Of a stretch of DNA of 64,000 bases, positions 13,601-21,089 are shown piece after piece (the first letter of the stretch is position 1; each line of letters begins with the position of its first letter). This stretch comes from Sthenelais limicola (Eukaryota; Annelida; Polychaeta; Phyllodocida; Sigalionidae): the NCBI GenBank assembly GCA_942159475.1, contig OW804097.1, positions 5,175,685 to 5,239,684 of the forward strand, in the 5' to 3' direction. The position numbers were made by a program, and so were the translations under genes. A model generated the notes under the pieces. The model did not search any database. It was not told the origin of the DNA and saw nothing but the letters and a program-made list of their open reading frames with translations.

Positions 13601-16600
13601 CATCTAGAGTAAGAGCTGACAGTTCATAACCTTGCTCCAATCTTCAACATCTAGAGTAAGAGCTGACAGTTCATAACCTTGCTCCAAAGTTCAACAAAGG
13701 CAAATAGTGTTTATTTGTAGTAAACCCTGGATACATGACTTTAGTTGAAATTGTATAAGGAAGGTTCACACAATCACAAACAGAGGTAATGAAGTTACTA
13801 TGAATAATGTAAATGAAATCGTTGTCAGAAATTATCGGAGGGGAAGGAACTCACTCAGAAAGTATTCAAATATATAAGTGAAGATAATAGGTTGAATGCA
13901 ATAAGATATGTGTAAAACTCATATAGATGGTTGAGGATAGAAAAAGATAACTCGAACACTCGGTAAGAGTGATAAGGGGGGAATATAAGGGCAAACTGTT
14001 ATACCCGTTATGTAGTTATAGTTAAGTTATTAAAAAAATATTGTACTTCTAAAACGAGGGTTAAAAACCTATCTAAAAGTTGTAAGAGTCTTCACAGAAT
14101 GTAATTATAAGTGAACTCTGGGAAGTAGAAATGTCATGTAAAATTTTAATATCGAATTGGAATTAATATTAACTAAATGTATGAGAGTAAAAGGATCCAC
14201 ATGTATTATTACAATATGCCAGCGGAAGCCCGGGAAGAGCAGCAATGCGTTGAGGGGCACTTATCCATTTTCTCATCATTTATTGTATCTGTCCATTGAG
14301 AAATAAAAATCTTTATATATATATAACATCTAGAGTAAGAGCTGACCGTTCATAACCTTGCTCCAATGTTCAACATCTAGAGTAAGAGCTGACAGTTCAT
14401 AACCTTGCTCCAATGTTCAACATCTAGAGTAAGAGCAGTTCATAACCTTGCTCCAATGTTCAACATCTAGAGTAAGAGCTGACAGTTCATAACCTTGCTC
14501 CAATGTTGCTTTCCCTCCAGTGTTTTCTACCAGGCCAAGTGCAGCACGCCCTGCTTATGTGGATGGAATTAATCCCTTTTATACATCGCGACCATACTAC
14601 TTGTATATTGATGCCAGTAGCGGAAGCAATGTTGAAAAAATGAGAGGTTAGTATTGATAGATTGATAAACCTTTCAAAAAATGTTTTTGCTGGGTGGGGG
14701 GGGGGGGGGGGTAGTTCTCCTTAGTGTAGGAGGTTTACAAGCTCCCCGTTGTTGATCTCACAATTTGTGAGCAAGCAGACAATTCCATCACTCGCTGGTG
14801 ACTCGCTGCTAAGGATTCTTTGTCATTATTTAGCACTTATTGGACGAGTTGCCGCACGGCGCGTAAATAAAGGACAAGATCGAAGATCGAGTCCTTTATT
14901 TACGCGTCCGTGCAGCAACTCGTCCTATAAGTTGATTATTATACATGCCTAGATTTGCATGTAAAACGTGCTTAATTAAAAAGATAATAACATAATTTAC
15001 CATAATATCTGGTTTCGTATAAGAGGAATGGAACTAGAAACAGTTGAAACATGGAGAAAGAAAGCACTGGCACTGGCAAACTTGCGTCGGCAAACTTGCG
15101 TCGGCAAACTTGCGCCACCAAACTTGCGTCGCCATGACAACGCGCCGGTAATGTACTAGTCCAATACCATGTTACAAGTAATGAGCAGCTGTCAGGGCCT
15201 CGGTATTGAATGCGTGTATAATAATACATTATACAAGATGGTGTTGTTTACATTAATTATATATGTTGTCTGCTGATACAGTTACCTTTTCAACTATTGA
15301 GTTAGCATTATGTCTATATAGCTTTTTTTCGAACATGACATTTGAATGCTGTGGGGTCTTTGGATGCCACCATCTAAAGCCTGTTCCAGCATCATAGATT
15401 GTTTTATTTAATATTGATTTACGGATTTGTTCTGTTTTGGGGATTATCTGTTTCAGGGTATTCCTCCCTTTCACACAATTCTCATTGTTTATCTCTTGCT
15501 ATAGCACTAATACCCAAGGTTTTGGATGGTCTGGGTGGTCTATTACCTGGTGGACAATTTGAGGGGCATCAGCCCCGAGAATTTCCACCAGGCAATAGAC
15601 CACCCAGACCATCCAAAACCTTGGGTATTAGTGCTTTTAGACCCGATTTGGTCAGATTTGACTGTTATTTACCACTTACTGACTTTTATTTACCAGTTAT
15701 TTTGACATCTATAACCCCAATTTCTTTCCGGAAGTTGCCGGAAGTGATTGCTGTGGTCTGTTGTGACAAAAATACACCCCAAAATCTGACCAAACTGGGT
15801 CTAAAAGTCTATATTCCTGGGGTCTTGGCCAAACTGTAGCAATAGACCATGAGCCCATACCCCAAACCCACCCTCACCTGGGTATTTTTTTTTCGTGGCG
15901 GTGTGGGTTGTAAATCATCCAAATATACTTGTCTCCCATCTAGACATTGGTGATTTGTGGTTAAAGAGGTAGGGAAAAGGGGCATCCATGTCTTAGGAAT
16001 GGACCATACACAGATATATAACGATGGTATATATAATATTATATATATATTCCTGTGGGATATATATAATATAATATGTATATATACATATATACCTGGG
16101 GTGGTACACATTCATTTGATTATAGATGCTCAATATTATTGTAATGATTCAGACAACTATTGGAAGCGGACATAATACATGTTGCTTTAAGCAGCGTACA
16201 CATATGTGATCCGTTTTAGCAAAATGTGTCATAAGTCGAAAAAAATGGATTTTGAGATATCACCATATTTGGAAAGAGGAGATCAAGGCGATTCCAATGA
16301 TAGTAAACACTAGGACATCTAATAAGTCTTTCTGTGTTTTATGTTTGATATTTTTATTTTTGAACAAAAAAGTTTGCAATGTTTCTAGATGGGTAATTAC
16401 CAGTAAAGTAATTGAATATACTCCATATGGAGGCCTTCAAAACGCAAGGATATATTTGATACAATGTCCTGAAATTTGGTACATACATTTACGTAACTAT
16501 ACATGCTAAACCCCCTAAAATCAGGACATTTGAATAAAGACATTTTGTGAATAAAACAATATGAAAAATATCCATTTTGCGACTTATGACTCATTTTCCT

Positions 16601-19600
16601 GAAACACATCACATATTCAAGATTTTGCAAATCGTACAATTTCATGTTCTACGACAAATCTTAGGCTCAGATTCTGATGATTTTAGCTGAAATTGGCTTC
16701 TTTTGGCTCACACACATTGGATTTAAAGCCTGATTTGGATTGAGATTGTGAGTCTAGTTTTATGATTTTGGATCACCTCAAATTATATGCTGATTTGGAA
16801 AATGTATATGCAAAATTGGAACCCTGCACCAAAATCTCTGCCACCAAATCAAGCCCCATGATTAGTCTACGATTTGGCGCACCTCCACGATTTGTGCACC
16901 ATTGAAACAAGATAGTACAACAAATCATAGGTACCAAATTGGCCTTGAAATCATGAATATGTGCCCACAGCATAGTTACCAATGTGTTTTCACACCTGTG
17001 TCTGGTGCATTTCAGCAATACCTCAGGGTGCAGGGCACTTCATTGATGTCCAGGCTTGGTGCGATGTGCTGCCCAAATATGGATGGGACACTAACCACGG
17101 TGCACAGCATTGTCACTGTGAGTTTAACGTCACTCTATAATTTAGTTGTCAGCAATTTTATTTTTTTATGACAGTTTTTATTGCAGGAAGCTTTACAATT
17201 GATGCTCTTCACAAAGATGACGAGTCAACGTGGAAAGATGGTCATTTTTGTATGTGTTGACAAGGGTTGGCTTTAATGCTTTACATTTCTTCAATGCTTA
17301 ATGCATTGTTATTAATAACAGCGTCATATGAATAGTTTCCACCATTTAGGTACTCATACAAAAGATGCTAATATATTTTATATTCTTTTCAACATTGATG
17401 CGTTGATAACAAAACATAGAACTTCTAGTGTTTGAAAGTAATCAAACTTATCCAGGTTAACAATATTAGAACATGATATATTTGATTATTCATATCTTTA
17501 TGGAACTATATGAGATCCGTTTTAGGAAAATGAATCATAAGTCGCAGAAAATGGATTTTGAGATATCATCGTATTTGAAAAGAGGAGATCAAGCTGATTC
17601 CAATGATAGCAAACACTAGGACACCCATAAGTGCTATTATATTTTAAGTTTGATATTTTTGTTTTTGAAACAGAAAGTTTCCAATGTTTCTGGATGGGTA
17701 ATAACCAATCAAGTAACTAAATATACTCCATATGAAGGCCTTCAAAACACAGGGATATATTTAATAATTATGTCCTGAAATTTGTTACATGGATTTATAT
17801 GACAAAACACTTTTAAAAATATCAATTTTGCTACTTATGACTCATTTTCCTGGAACACATGAACTATCATGGTGCTTTTGCAGCCCTTACACAAGCGGAC
17901 TGTGGAAGCTCCTGGGTAACACTTCATTCAGAGCAAGTGTGTGGACAGTGCAGCGGAATGGTATGGGAACAGAATGTCTGTAAGAGTGAGTAACTGGTAT
18001 AATGTTTATTGCAATTGTTTATATTTGACATTAGGGATGGTGTGTAGTTAATTTGTTAATTAAGGGAAAGGGCAATCTAAAAATTTTCACAATTCAATTT
18101 ATATTAACTATATTATATTGTAATAATGATCCAGATATGTGCATCAAGTAACTTTGTAAAGGTATTAATCTTTGAACTGCTGGCCACACCAGGAAGAACT
18201 GCATTAGCAGAGGCTGTTATCCAGGTTCTGAACAAAGTAATGTAACTGTATATTGATGGAATCAGAATAAAGATATGATATATATAATCATTCACACATA
18301 TTTGTAAATACGTAATTTGTTGTTAATTAAGTGATAATCATACATGTCCATCCCCTGAAAAAAACCTGTAAGTTGATCCAGTGAAATAATGAATTGCTTC
18401 ATTATCCTGTAAGTTGCTTAACGACCTTTCACCTTAAGGATAACTATATTTTCAGTTATGAAATCATTGTTTGAACATAGTTATTGACTGGATCTATTTC
18501 TCAGTCATTCCTGAGAGCAACAGTGTCCACTGCTTAAAGTGAAACTCTTACTTATGCTGAACACTGACTAATCCAATTTCTTTCTATGATATTCAGGTGG
18601 TCTAGACTGCAAGAAGATTTTGACACTGACAAAGCAGGGAAGATGTGAAAAGTGCCACATGGTCTGGGAGAATAACCAATGTATTGGTAAGACTACTTAT
18701 AATTAAACAGTGAAAAACATTCAATCATGAATTTAAAACCCGAAATTTATGTACAGTCAATGTGTATCTACCAAGGTCAATATTTACTTACCAAGGTCAC
18801 TGTTGATGCTTATATTCAGCTATCACGTGTCCCCCTCCGATCCATAATTACATTGTGTCACCTGATAGATGTAAGGCATGTTCCAAGTCAAGCACCACAG
18901 GACTGTATGAAGTGACCACCGCGGAGTGCTTTGGTTTGTATACTTCTACATGTCTTATCTTGAAGGTGACTACTTTTTCTCCATTTCTATCCACATCTGA
19001 CTTCATACAGATATTACAGGTCACTTTTGGATTGATAAGTAAAGTACTGGTGTCTGTCAGTGAGTACTTGTATAGTGGTCAGGCCATAGAGTCATGAATA
19101 CTGCATCACCAAATTAAATTAATTTCTATTCACTTTAATCAATATTGTATTTTTCCTTACTATAATACAATCTTTCAAGGAATGGTTTTCACTTTGTTTA
19201 GAATGTCCCAGTAATTGCCGCAGCTGTACGGCACTGGGTGTATGCCTTAAGTGTATGGATGGATACTACAGGGATGCAACTGGAGCATGTATAGGTGAGT
19301 TACTGCAGTCTGGTTAAGTTGCAAATATAGACAATCTAATCACCACTTTTATATTTTCCTCTCAATAAAAATTAGATATTTTATTGCTGTTTAACAATTA
19401 ATATTAATATTAATTGGATCTTTTATTGTTGTTAAATCCATATTGATTCAGTAAAGAATAAAAACAGTTTAGCAGACAATGAAGCAAACAATAACAATGG
19501 TAAGAACACAGTCTGATCTATTGGGTCTCTACTTTGCAGATTGCTCATCAACCAAACCCCCTACAGAAGGTGCTTGCAACTCCTGCCCCGGCGTGTACTG

Positions 19601-20256
19601 GAACAATGTGGCATGTGTTGGTAAGTTAATGAGTGACAAACCAATGGAGAACCATTCATAATATTTGTAACTAGCAAAGTACCTGTGCTCTGCGCGGTCC
19701 CCCTCTCTCTCCCCACTTCCCCCTGTCCCTCTTTTCCCTCCAACAACTCTTCTCTGTCTCTCATACCAGTTTTTCTCTCCCAACCCCATCTCTGATTCTA
19801 TCCCTCTACCTCACCTCTTTTACATGCTCCCCCTCCTTGCTTTCTGTCCCGCCTCTCATCCTTCCGCTACATCCTGTCCCTCCCCTATTTTCCCTCCCCT
19901 TACCCCTATCCTTTTCCCCCACCCTCTCCCTTTTCTTCACTCTCCCACAGAGCAGTACAGAAGAGAAAAACAGCCTGAGATCATAGGCTGAACAGGTTCC
20001 ATGAACATGCCTTAACAAAATAACCTACTGTTGCTTTATGTATTAGATATACAATATTAACAATATTGCTCAGCAACATTTGTTTGTAAATTTAATTGTA
20101 GTGTGTCAGGTCATAATAGTTTTTACCTATTAACTCACAATTAATCCATATCATGACTTGATATTATAGGTTGTGAAGCAAACTGTCTTACATGCAGCAA
20201 GACTACCTGTTCCTCCTGTGAGGTTGGATACATCCCTGATGGAAAGAACTGCAAAG
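1579..20256 (+). CDS. Cysteine-rich, furin-like-repeat protein, 18 exons recognised, 5' end and terminator not seen
   Basis: Eighteen exons can be chained on the + strand: 1579-1692, 1888-1968, 6118-6204, 6792-6896, 8558-8662, 9304-9396, 11194-11286, 12228-12311, 12801-12887, 14521-14646, 17016-17117, 17187-17249, 17884-17985, 18597-18686, 18820-18933, 19202-19294, 19540-19620 and 20170-20256. All are flanked by AG/GT, all are multiples of three, and all are phase 1 at both ends. Most encode one module of about 30 residues with several cysteines, often of the form C-x2-C followed by an aromatic-rich stretch and a final cysteine. Modules 16 and 18 are typical furin-like or growth-factor-receptor cysteine repeats, as in PCSK5-like or receptor ectodomains. 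An extracellular or membrane-anchored role is inferred; no signal peptide, membrane segment or stop is visible. Exons 11 and 12 appear to be alternatives. The exact family is not recognised. Confidence 0.75.
1888..1968 (+). CDS. Cysteine-rich gene exon 2
   Basis: The exon has 81 nt, acceptor CACTTCAG and donor CAG/GTAGGT. The product reads AVTATALTDEDACNH and so on, ending in CTG. It has two cysteines and is shorter than the typical module. Confidence 0.7.
2818..4475 (+). repeat. Two diverged copies of a dispersed repeat
   Basis: Positions 2818-2896 and 4389-4475 align, both starting CTTCAATT, passing through GCCAGGC(G/C)ATGTA and CTATTTATAC, and ending CCTCTAATATAGA. Each follows a GC-rich segment with short inverted repeats. 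They are probably fragments of one old interspersed element. Confidence 0.5.
2931..3345 (+). mobile_element. MITE copy 1 (about 415 bp, 42-bp terminal inverted repeats)
   Basis: The ends are inverted repeats of about 42 bp with two mismatches, outermost bases TATGTGATGTGTTTCAGG and their complement CCTGAAACACATCACATA. A TA at each edge could be a target duplication, as in Tc1/mariner-type elements. No coding capacity. The interior carries the shared block GATCAAGCCGATTCCAATGA. Confidence 0.8.
6118..6204 (+). CDS. Cysteine-rich gene exon 3 (module without cysteine)
   Basis: The exon has 87 nt, with a strong acceptor TTTTCTTTTCTAG and donor G/GTGAGT. The product begins GFIRATTSVTDPVHTLGQ. It is the only recognised full-size module without any cysteine other than exon 12, so it may be a spacer. 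Confidence 0.7.
6792..6896 (+). CDS. Cysteine-rich gene exon 4
   Basis: The exon has 105 nt, acceptor ATTTCCAG and donor CTAG/GTAAAC. The product has an alanine-rich start (ACSAQTAAAVGLAL), then CKQC, then an aromatic-rich stretch ending in a cysteine. Confidence 0.75.
7619..8024 (+). mobile_element. LTR-like element copy A
   Basis: This segment of about 406 bp starts TGTAAT(A)AGGCATAACC and ends CATACCTATCA. It contains a TATATAAGC box near 7918 and AATAAA near 7973, the arrangement expected of an LTR with promoter and polyadenylation signal. A related copy lies at 26683-27034. No internal retrotransposon genes and no clear target duplication are visible, so solo LTR is the best but not proven reading. 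Confidence 0.5.
8558..8662 (+). CDS. Cysteine-rich gene exon 5
   Basis: The exon has 105 nt, acceptor CATACCAG and donor AAG/GTAATA. The module starts DKAVTCDTFDELEECTDCPG and ends with GACKG; four cysteines in the common spacing. Confidence 0.75.
8813..9226 (-). mobile_element. MITE copy 2
   Basis: Same terminal inverted repeats as copy 1 (TATGTGATGTGTTTCCGG at the left, TCCTGAAACACATCACATT at the right), with the interior inverted relative to copy 1. It lies in the intron between exons 5 and 6. Confidence 0.8.
9304..9396 (+). CDS. Cysteine-rich gene exon 6, merging into a splice-donor repeat array
   Basis: The exon has 93 nt, acceptor CATTTCAG and donor ACAG/GTAAGT. The product begins ALDCVAANLNTKEQCHGC and ends WDAGTTTCTG. 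The last 36 nt of the exon and the donor are the first unit of a 19-copy tandem repeat. Only the first donor keeps phase 1: donors 2 and 3 (GT at 9447 and 9497) shift the frame, and reading further meets TAA at 9498-9500. Confidence 0.75.
9354..10305 (+). repeat. 50-bp minisatellite containing exon end and splice donor, 19 copies
   Basis: Nineteen nearly perfect 50-bp units begin at 9361 and repeat every 50 bp to 10,261. Each holds TTTGCCCAG (acceptor-like), 36 bp of the exon 6 coding end, and CAG/GTAAGT (donor). I noticed a single variant, G to T at 9951, which turns one donor into GTAATT. The homogeneity implies recent expansion. Confidence 0.95.
10321..10998 (+). repeat. 51-bp minisatellite, about 13 copies
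   Basis: The unit begins GTCTACAGCACTTATGTGAC and includes AACACTAATGGGGTAACAAG. Most periods are 51 bp, some 52-54 bp. It follows the 50-bp array after only about 15 bp but shares no sequence with it. A minus-strand open frame across it is a repeat artefact. Confidence 0.9.
11194..11286 (+). CDS. Cysteine-rich gene exon 7
   Basis: The exon has 93 nt, acceptor GACATTGCAG and donor GAT/GTGAGT. The module starts DVLDCYLDGLPQPQCEGC and ends GGCR; its last base, T, joins exon 8 to give TAC. Confidence 0.75.
11688..12099 (-). mobile_element. MITE copy 3
   Basis: Ends TATGTGATGTGTTCCAGG and CCTGAAACAAAACACATA. The interior is in the same orientation as copy 2. Some terminal decay suggests an older insertion. 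A polypyrimidine tract at 11344-11396 lies upstream in the same intron. Confidence 0.75.
12228..12311 (+). CDS. Cysteine-rich gene exon 8
   Basis: The exon has 84 nt, acceptor TTTTACCCAG and donor TAT/GTGAGT. The module starts YIGECTSTTKQEACVCDGYK and ends HGCV. It uses CVC in place of the usual C-x2-C. Confidence 0.75.
12801..12887 (+). CDS. Cysteine-rich gene exon 9
   Basis: The exon has 87 nt. The acceptor after TTTTTTCATCTAACATTAG has a good pyrimidine tract and keeps the frame: WVSHQADVTSADVYQCQHL, ending TTCK. A second in-frame acceptor (AGCAG, exon start 12819) would shorten it by six codons. The donor is AAA/GTATGT. Confidence 0.65.
13080..14507 (+). repeat. 47-bp minisatellite in two blocks, about 17 copies
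   Basis: The unit begins CAACATCTAGAGTAAGAGCT and ends CTTGCTCCAATGTT. There are about 13 copies at 13080-13695 and four more at 14326-14507. The second block ends about 14 bp before the exon 10 acceptor. The two blocks are separated by about 630 bp of unrelated sequence, probably an insertion. Confidence 0.9.
13696..14325 (+). mobile_element. Probable insertion splitting the 47-bp minisatellite
   Basis: About 630 bp of non-repeat sequence interrupts the array. It ends in AATAAAAATC and a short TA-rich tail (TTTATATATATATA), which resembles the 3' end of a retroposed element. No open reading frame or family was recognised and the exact ends are uncertain. Confidence 0.4.
14521..14646 (+). 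CDS. Cysteine-rich gene exon 10 (tyrosine-rich, no cysteine)
   Basis: The exon has 126 nt, acceptor GCTTTCCCTCCAG and donor GAGAG/GTTAGT. The product reads MFSTRPSAARPAYVDGINPF and continues with several tyrosines; it has no cysteine and is the longest exon of the gene. A poly-G run lies just downstream at 14695-14711. Confidence 0.65.
14835..14932. repeat. Foldback palindrome 2
   Basis: Arms of about 41 bp: ACTTATTGGACGAGTTGCCG at the left and CAGCAACTCGTCCTATAAGT at the right, with GTAAATAAAGGAC / GTCCTTTATTTAC next to a loop of about 15 bp. A few mismatches and one indel separate the arms. Confidence 0.8.
15503..15635. repeat. Foldback palindrome 3 (52-bp arms, almost perfect)
   Basis: The left arm starts AGCACTAATACCCAAGGTTT, the right arm ends AAACCTTGGGTATTAGTGCT. 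One mismatch in 52 bp, loop about 29 bp. A second inverted repeat follows directly: TTTAGACCCGATTTGGTCAG at about 15637 pairs with CTGACCAAACTGGGTCTAAA near 15786-15805, so the region is compound. Confidence 0.85.
16203..16615 (+). mobile_element. MITE copy 4
   Basis: Left end TATGTGATCCGTTTTAGC, right end TCCTGAAACACATCACATA. The interior has the same orientation as copy 1, including GATCAAGGCGATTCCAATGA. Confidence 0.75.
17016..17117 (+). CDS. Cysteine-rich gene exon 11 (candidate mutually exclusive exon)
   Basis: The exon has 102 nt, acceptor GTGCATTTCAG and donor CACT/GTGAGT. The product starts AIPQGAGHFIDVQAWCDVLP and ends AQHCH. Its last base is T. Joined to exon 13 (starting CC) it gives TCC, serine; joined to exon 12 (starting GA) it gives TGA, a stop. 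Confidence 0.7.
17187..17249 (+). CDS. Cysteine-rich gene exon 12 (candidate alternative exon)
   Basis: The exon has 63 nt, acceptor TTTTTATTGCAG and donor TTT/GTATGT. Read in phase 1 it gives SFTIDALHKDDESTWKDGHF after the split codon. Only 69 bp separate it from exon 11. From exon 10 (ending G) the split codon is GGA, so the frame stays open; from exon 11 it is TGA. It is therefore an alternative to exon 11, a poison exon, or a false exon. Confidence 0.5.
17509..17866 (+). mobile_element. MITE copy 5 (internally deleted)
   Basis: Left end TATGAGATCCGTTTTAGG, right end TTTTCCTGGAACACATGA. It is about 55 bp shorter than the others, the loss lying near the right end. The right edge abuts the pyrimidine tract of exon 13 by about 15 bp. 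Confidence 0.7.
17884..17985 (+). CDS. Cysteine-rich gene exon 13
   Basis: The exon has 102 nt, acceptor TGCTTTTGCAG and donor AAGA/GTGAGT. The product starts SLTQADCGSSWVTLHSEQVC and continues GQC, then a final cysteine and lysine. Confidence 0.75.
18597..18686 (+). CDS. Cysteine-rich gene exon 14
   Basis: The exon has 90 nt, acceptor TGATATTCAG and donor ATTG/GTAAGA. The product starts SGLDCKKILTLTKQGRCEKC and ends NNQCIG, the standard four-cysteine module. Confidence 0.8.
18820..18933 (+). CDS. Cysteine-rich gene exon 15
   Basis: The exon has 114 nt, acceptor CTTATATTCAG and donor TTTG/GTTTGT (weak). The product starts AITCPPPIHNYIVSPDRCKA and ends TAECFG. Confidence 0.7.
19202..19294 (+). 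CDS. Cysteine-rich gene exon 16 (furin-like repeat)
   Basis: The exon has 93 nt, acceptor CTTTGTTTAG and donor ATAG/GTGAGT. The product starts ECPSNCRSCTALGVCLKCMD and ends ACIG. Spacing C-x3-C-x2-C-x5-C-x2-C followed by GYY matches furin-like or growth-factor-receptor cysteine repeats. Confidence 0.85.
   Translation, partial: NVPVIAAAVRHWVYALSVWMDTTGMQLEHV
19540..19620 (+). CDS. Cysteine-rich gene exon 17
   Basis: The exon has 81 nt, acceptor CTACTTTGCAG and donor GTTG/GTAAGT. The product starts DCSSTKPPTEGACNSCPGVY and ends ACVG. A polypyrimidine stretch of about 250 bp follows in the intron (19696-19945). Confidence 0.8.
19696..19945 (+). repeat. Long polypyrimidine tract in an intron
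   Basis: About 250 bp that are overwhelmingly C and T on the + strand, with many CCCC and CTCTC runs. Minus-strand open frames rich in R, E and G are shadows of this composition. Such tracts can form triplex or G-rich structures. Confidence 0.8.
20170..20256 (+). CDS. Cysteine-rich gene exon 18 (furin-like repeat, last recognised)
   Basis: The exon has 87 nt, acceptor ATATTATAG and donor AAAG/GTATAG. The product starts GCEANCLTCSKTTCSSCEVG and ends NCKG. If the donor is not used, translation continues for about 20 codons to a TAA. No later exon of this gene was found before the next promoter at 20.75 kb. Confidence 0.8.
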
Positions 20257-20299
20257 GTATAGCACTTAATCCTATTTCCAGGTTGATGCTTGTCATTAA

Positions 20300-20690
20300 A
20301 GGGAGCCTCCAATATCTGTAAGTAGCGGCTAATAGAGTGGCAAATAAATGTTAACAAATAACCGGCAGGTAGCGCCAAATAGAAAATCTATAGGTAACGC
20401 AATTGGTAATGACAAAAAGTGGCCAATGAACAGCCAATGGCAATCTTTTTGCCGAAGAAATCAAAACGTTTTGATTCTTCGGCGAATGATGGCAAGTTGT
20501 GGCAAATTACTTGCCACTCATTCGCAATGACTTGCCACTCATTTGCAATGTCTTGCCACTCATTTGCACCATCTCCTCCACTATGGCAAGTAGCGTTGCC
20601 AATAGGGTAATGGTAACTTTATTGGCAATGCTACTTGCCATAGTGGAGGCCACCTATCTAAGACTTCAGCACCATATATTCTTACTTTAG
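20300..20690. mobile_element. Compound foldback element with TTGCCACTCATT repeats
   Basis: The core is an inverted repeat at 20575-20649 with arms CCTCCACTATGGCAAGTAGC and GCTACTTGCCATAGTGGAGG around a loop of about 15 bp. Upstream lie a smaller palindrome (TTGCCGAAGAATC-like, 20451-20487) and three tandem copies of about 20 bp containing CTTGCCACTCATT. It is probably a non-autonomous element sitting between the two genes. Confidence 0.6.
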
Positions 20691-20754
20691 GCGAGATAAC
20701 TATCTCCAACAAGTATCAAACAATGAGCTAGCACGTGTGTACACGCGGGAGAGG

Positions 20755-20763
20755 TATATAAGG
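20755..20763 (+). promoter_or_regulatory. TATA box of the recombinase-like gene
   Basis: TATATAAGG lies in a locally GC-richer segment and is followed by a probable first exon ending in a strong donor at 21,089. Transcription would start about 30 bp downstream, near 20,785-20,795. Confidence 0.55.
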
Positions 20764-20789
20764 AAATGCTAAGGATCCAGGATATCTAG

Positions 20790-21089
20790 TCACTTCAATC
20801 ACGGATTTGTAATTGAATGGATAGGAAACCTGGCTCGCGGGAATGTTTGTTCAGCGCTATGTCTGTCTCGGCTGCTTTCTACGCCCCTAGTGAGTAGCAG
20901 TGGCAAACTCACGCCCATTTGCGACACCTGGCGAGATCTGGTGACAATAGCGGCGGCCATTTTTGGACCAGAGGCAGTAGCGGCATATTCAAGGTGGGCT
21001 CAAGGCTGGTTTCCGAAATTATTGGACAGAAATCGTGATGAAAACAGCTGGAAATTAACTGCCATTTGCGTGTATAGCTGCAACAACAG
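20790..21089 (+). other. Probable noncoding first exon of the recombinase-like gene
   Basis: The segment ends CAACAACAG/GTAAGG, a strong donor, and lies just downstream of the TATA box. One frame is open from upstream through the whole segment but has no ATG, and joining it to exon 2 gives an early TGA. It is therefore read as 5' untranslated. Two short ATG frames (ATGGATAGG near 20,817 and ATGTCTGTC near 20,859) could act as upstream open frames. Confidence 0.45.

Noticed and set aside
17191..17249. Alternative acceptor GGAAG at 17,190 to avoid the exon 12 stop
   Set aside because: It shifts the frame so that the donor at 17,250 no longer fits phase 1, and the resulting peptide looks less like a module.
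19529..20018. Arginine- and glutamate-rich minus-strand frames
   Set aside because: They mirror the long polypyrimidine tract and have no coding features.
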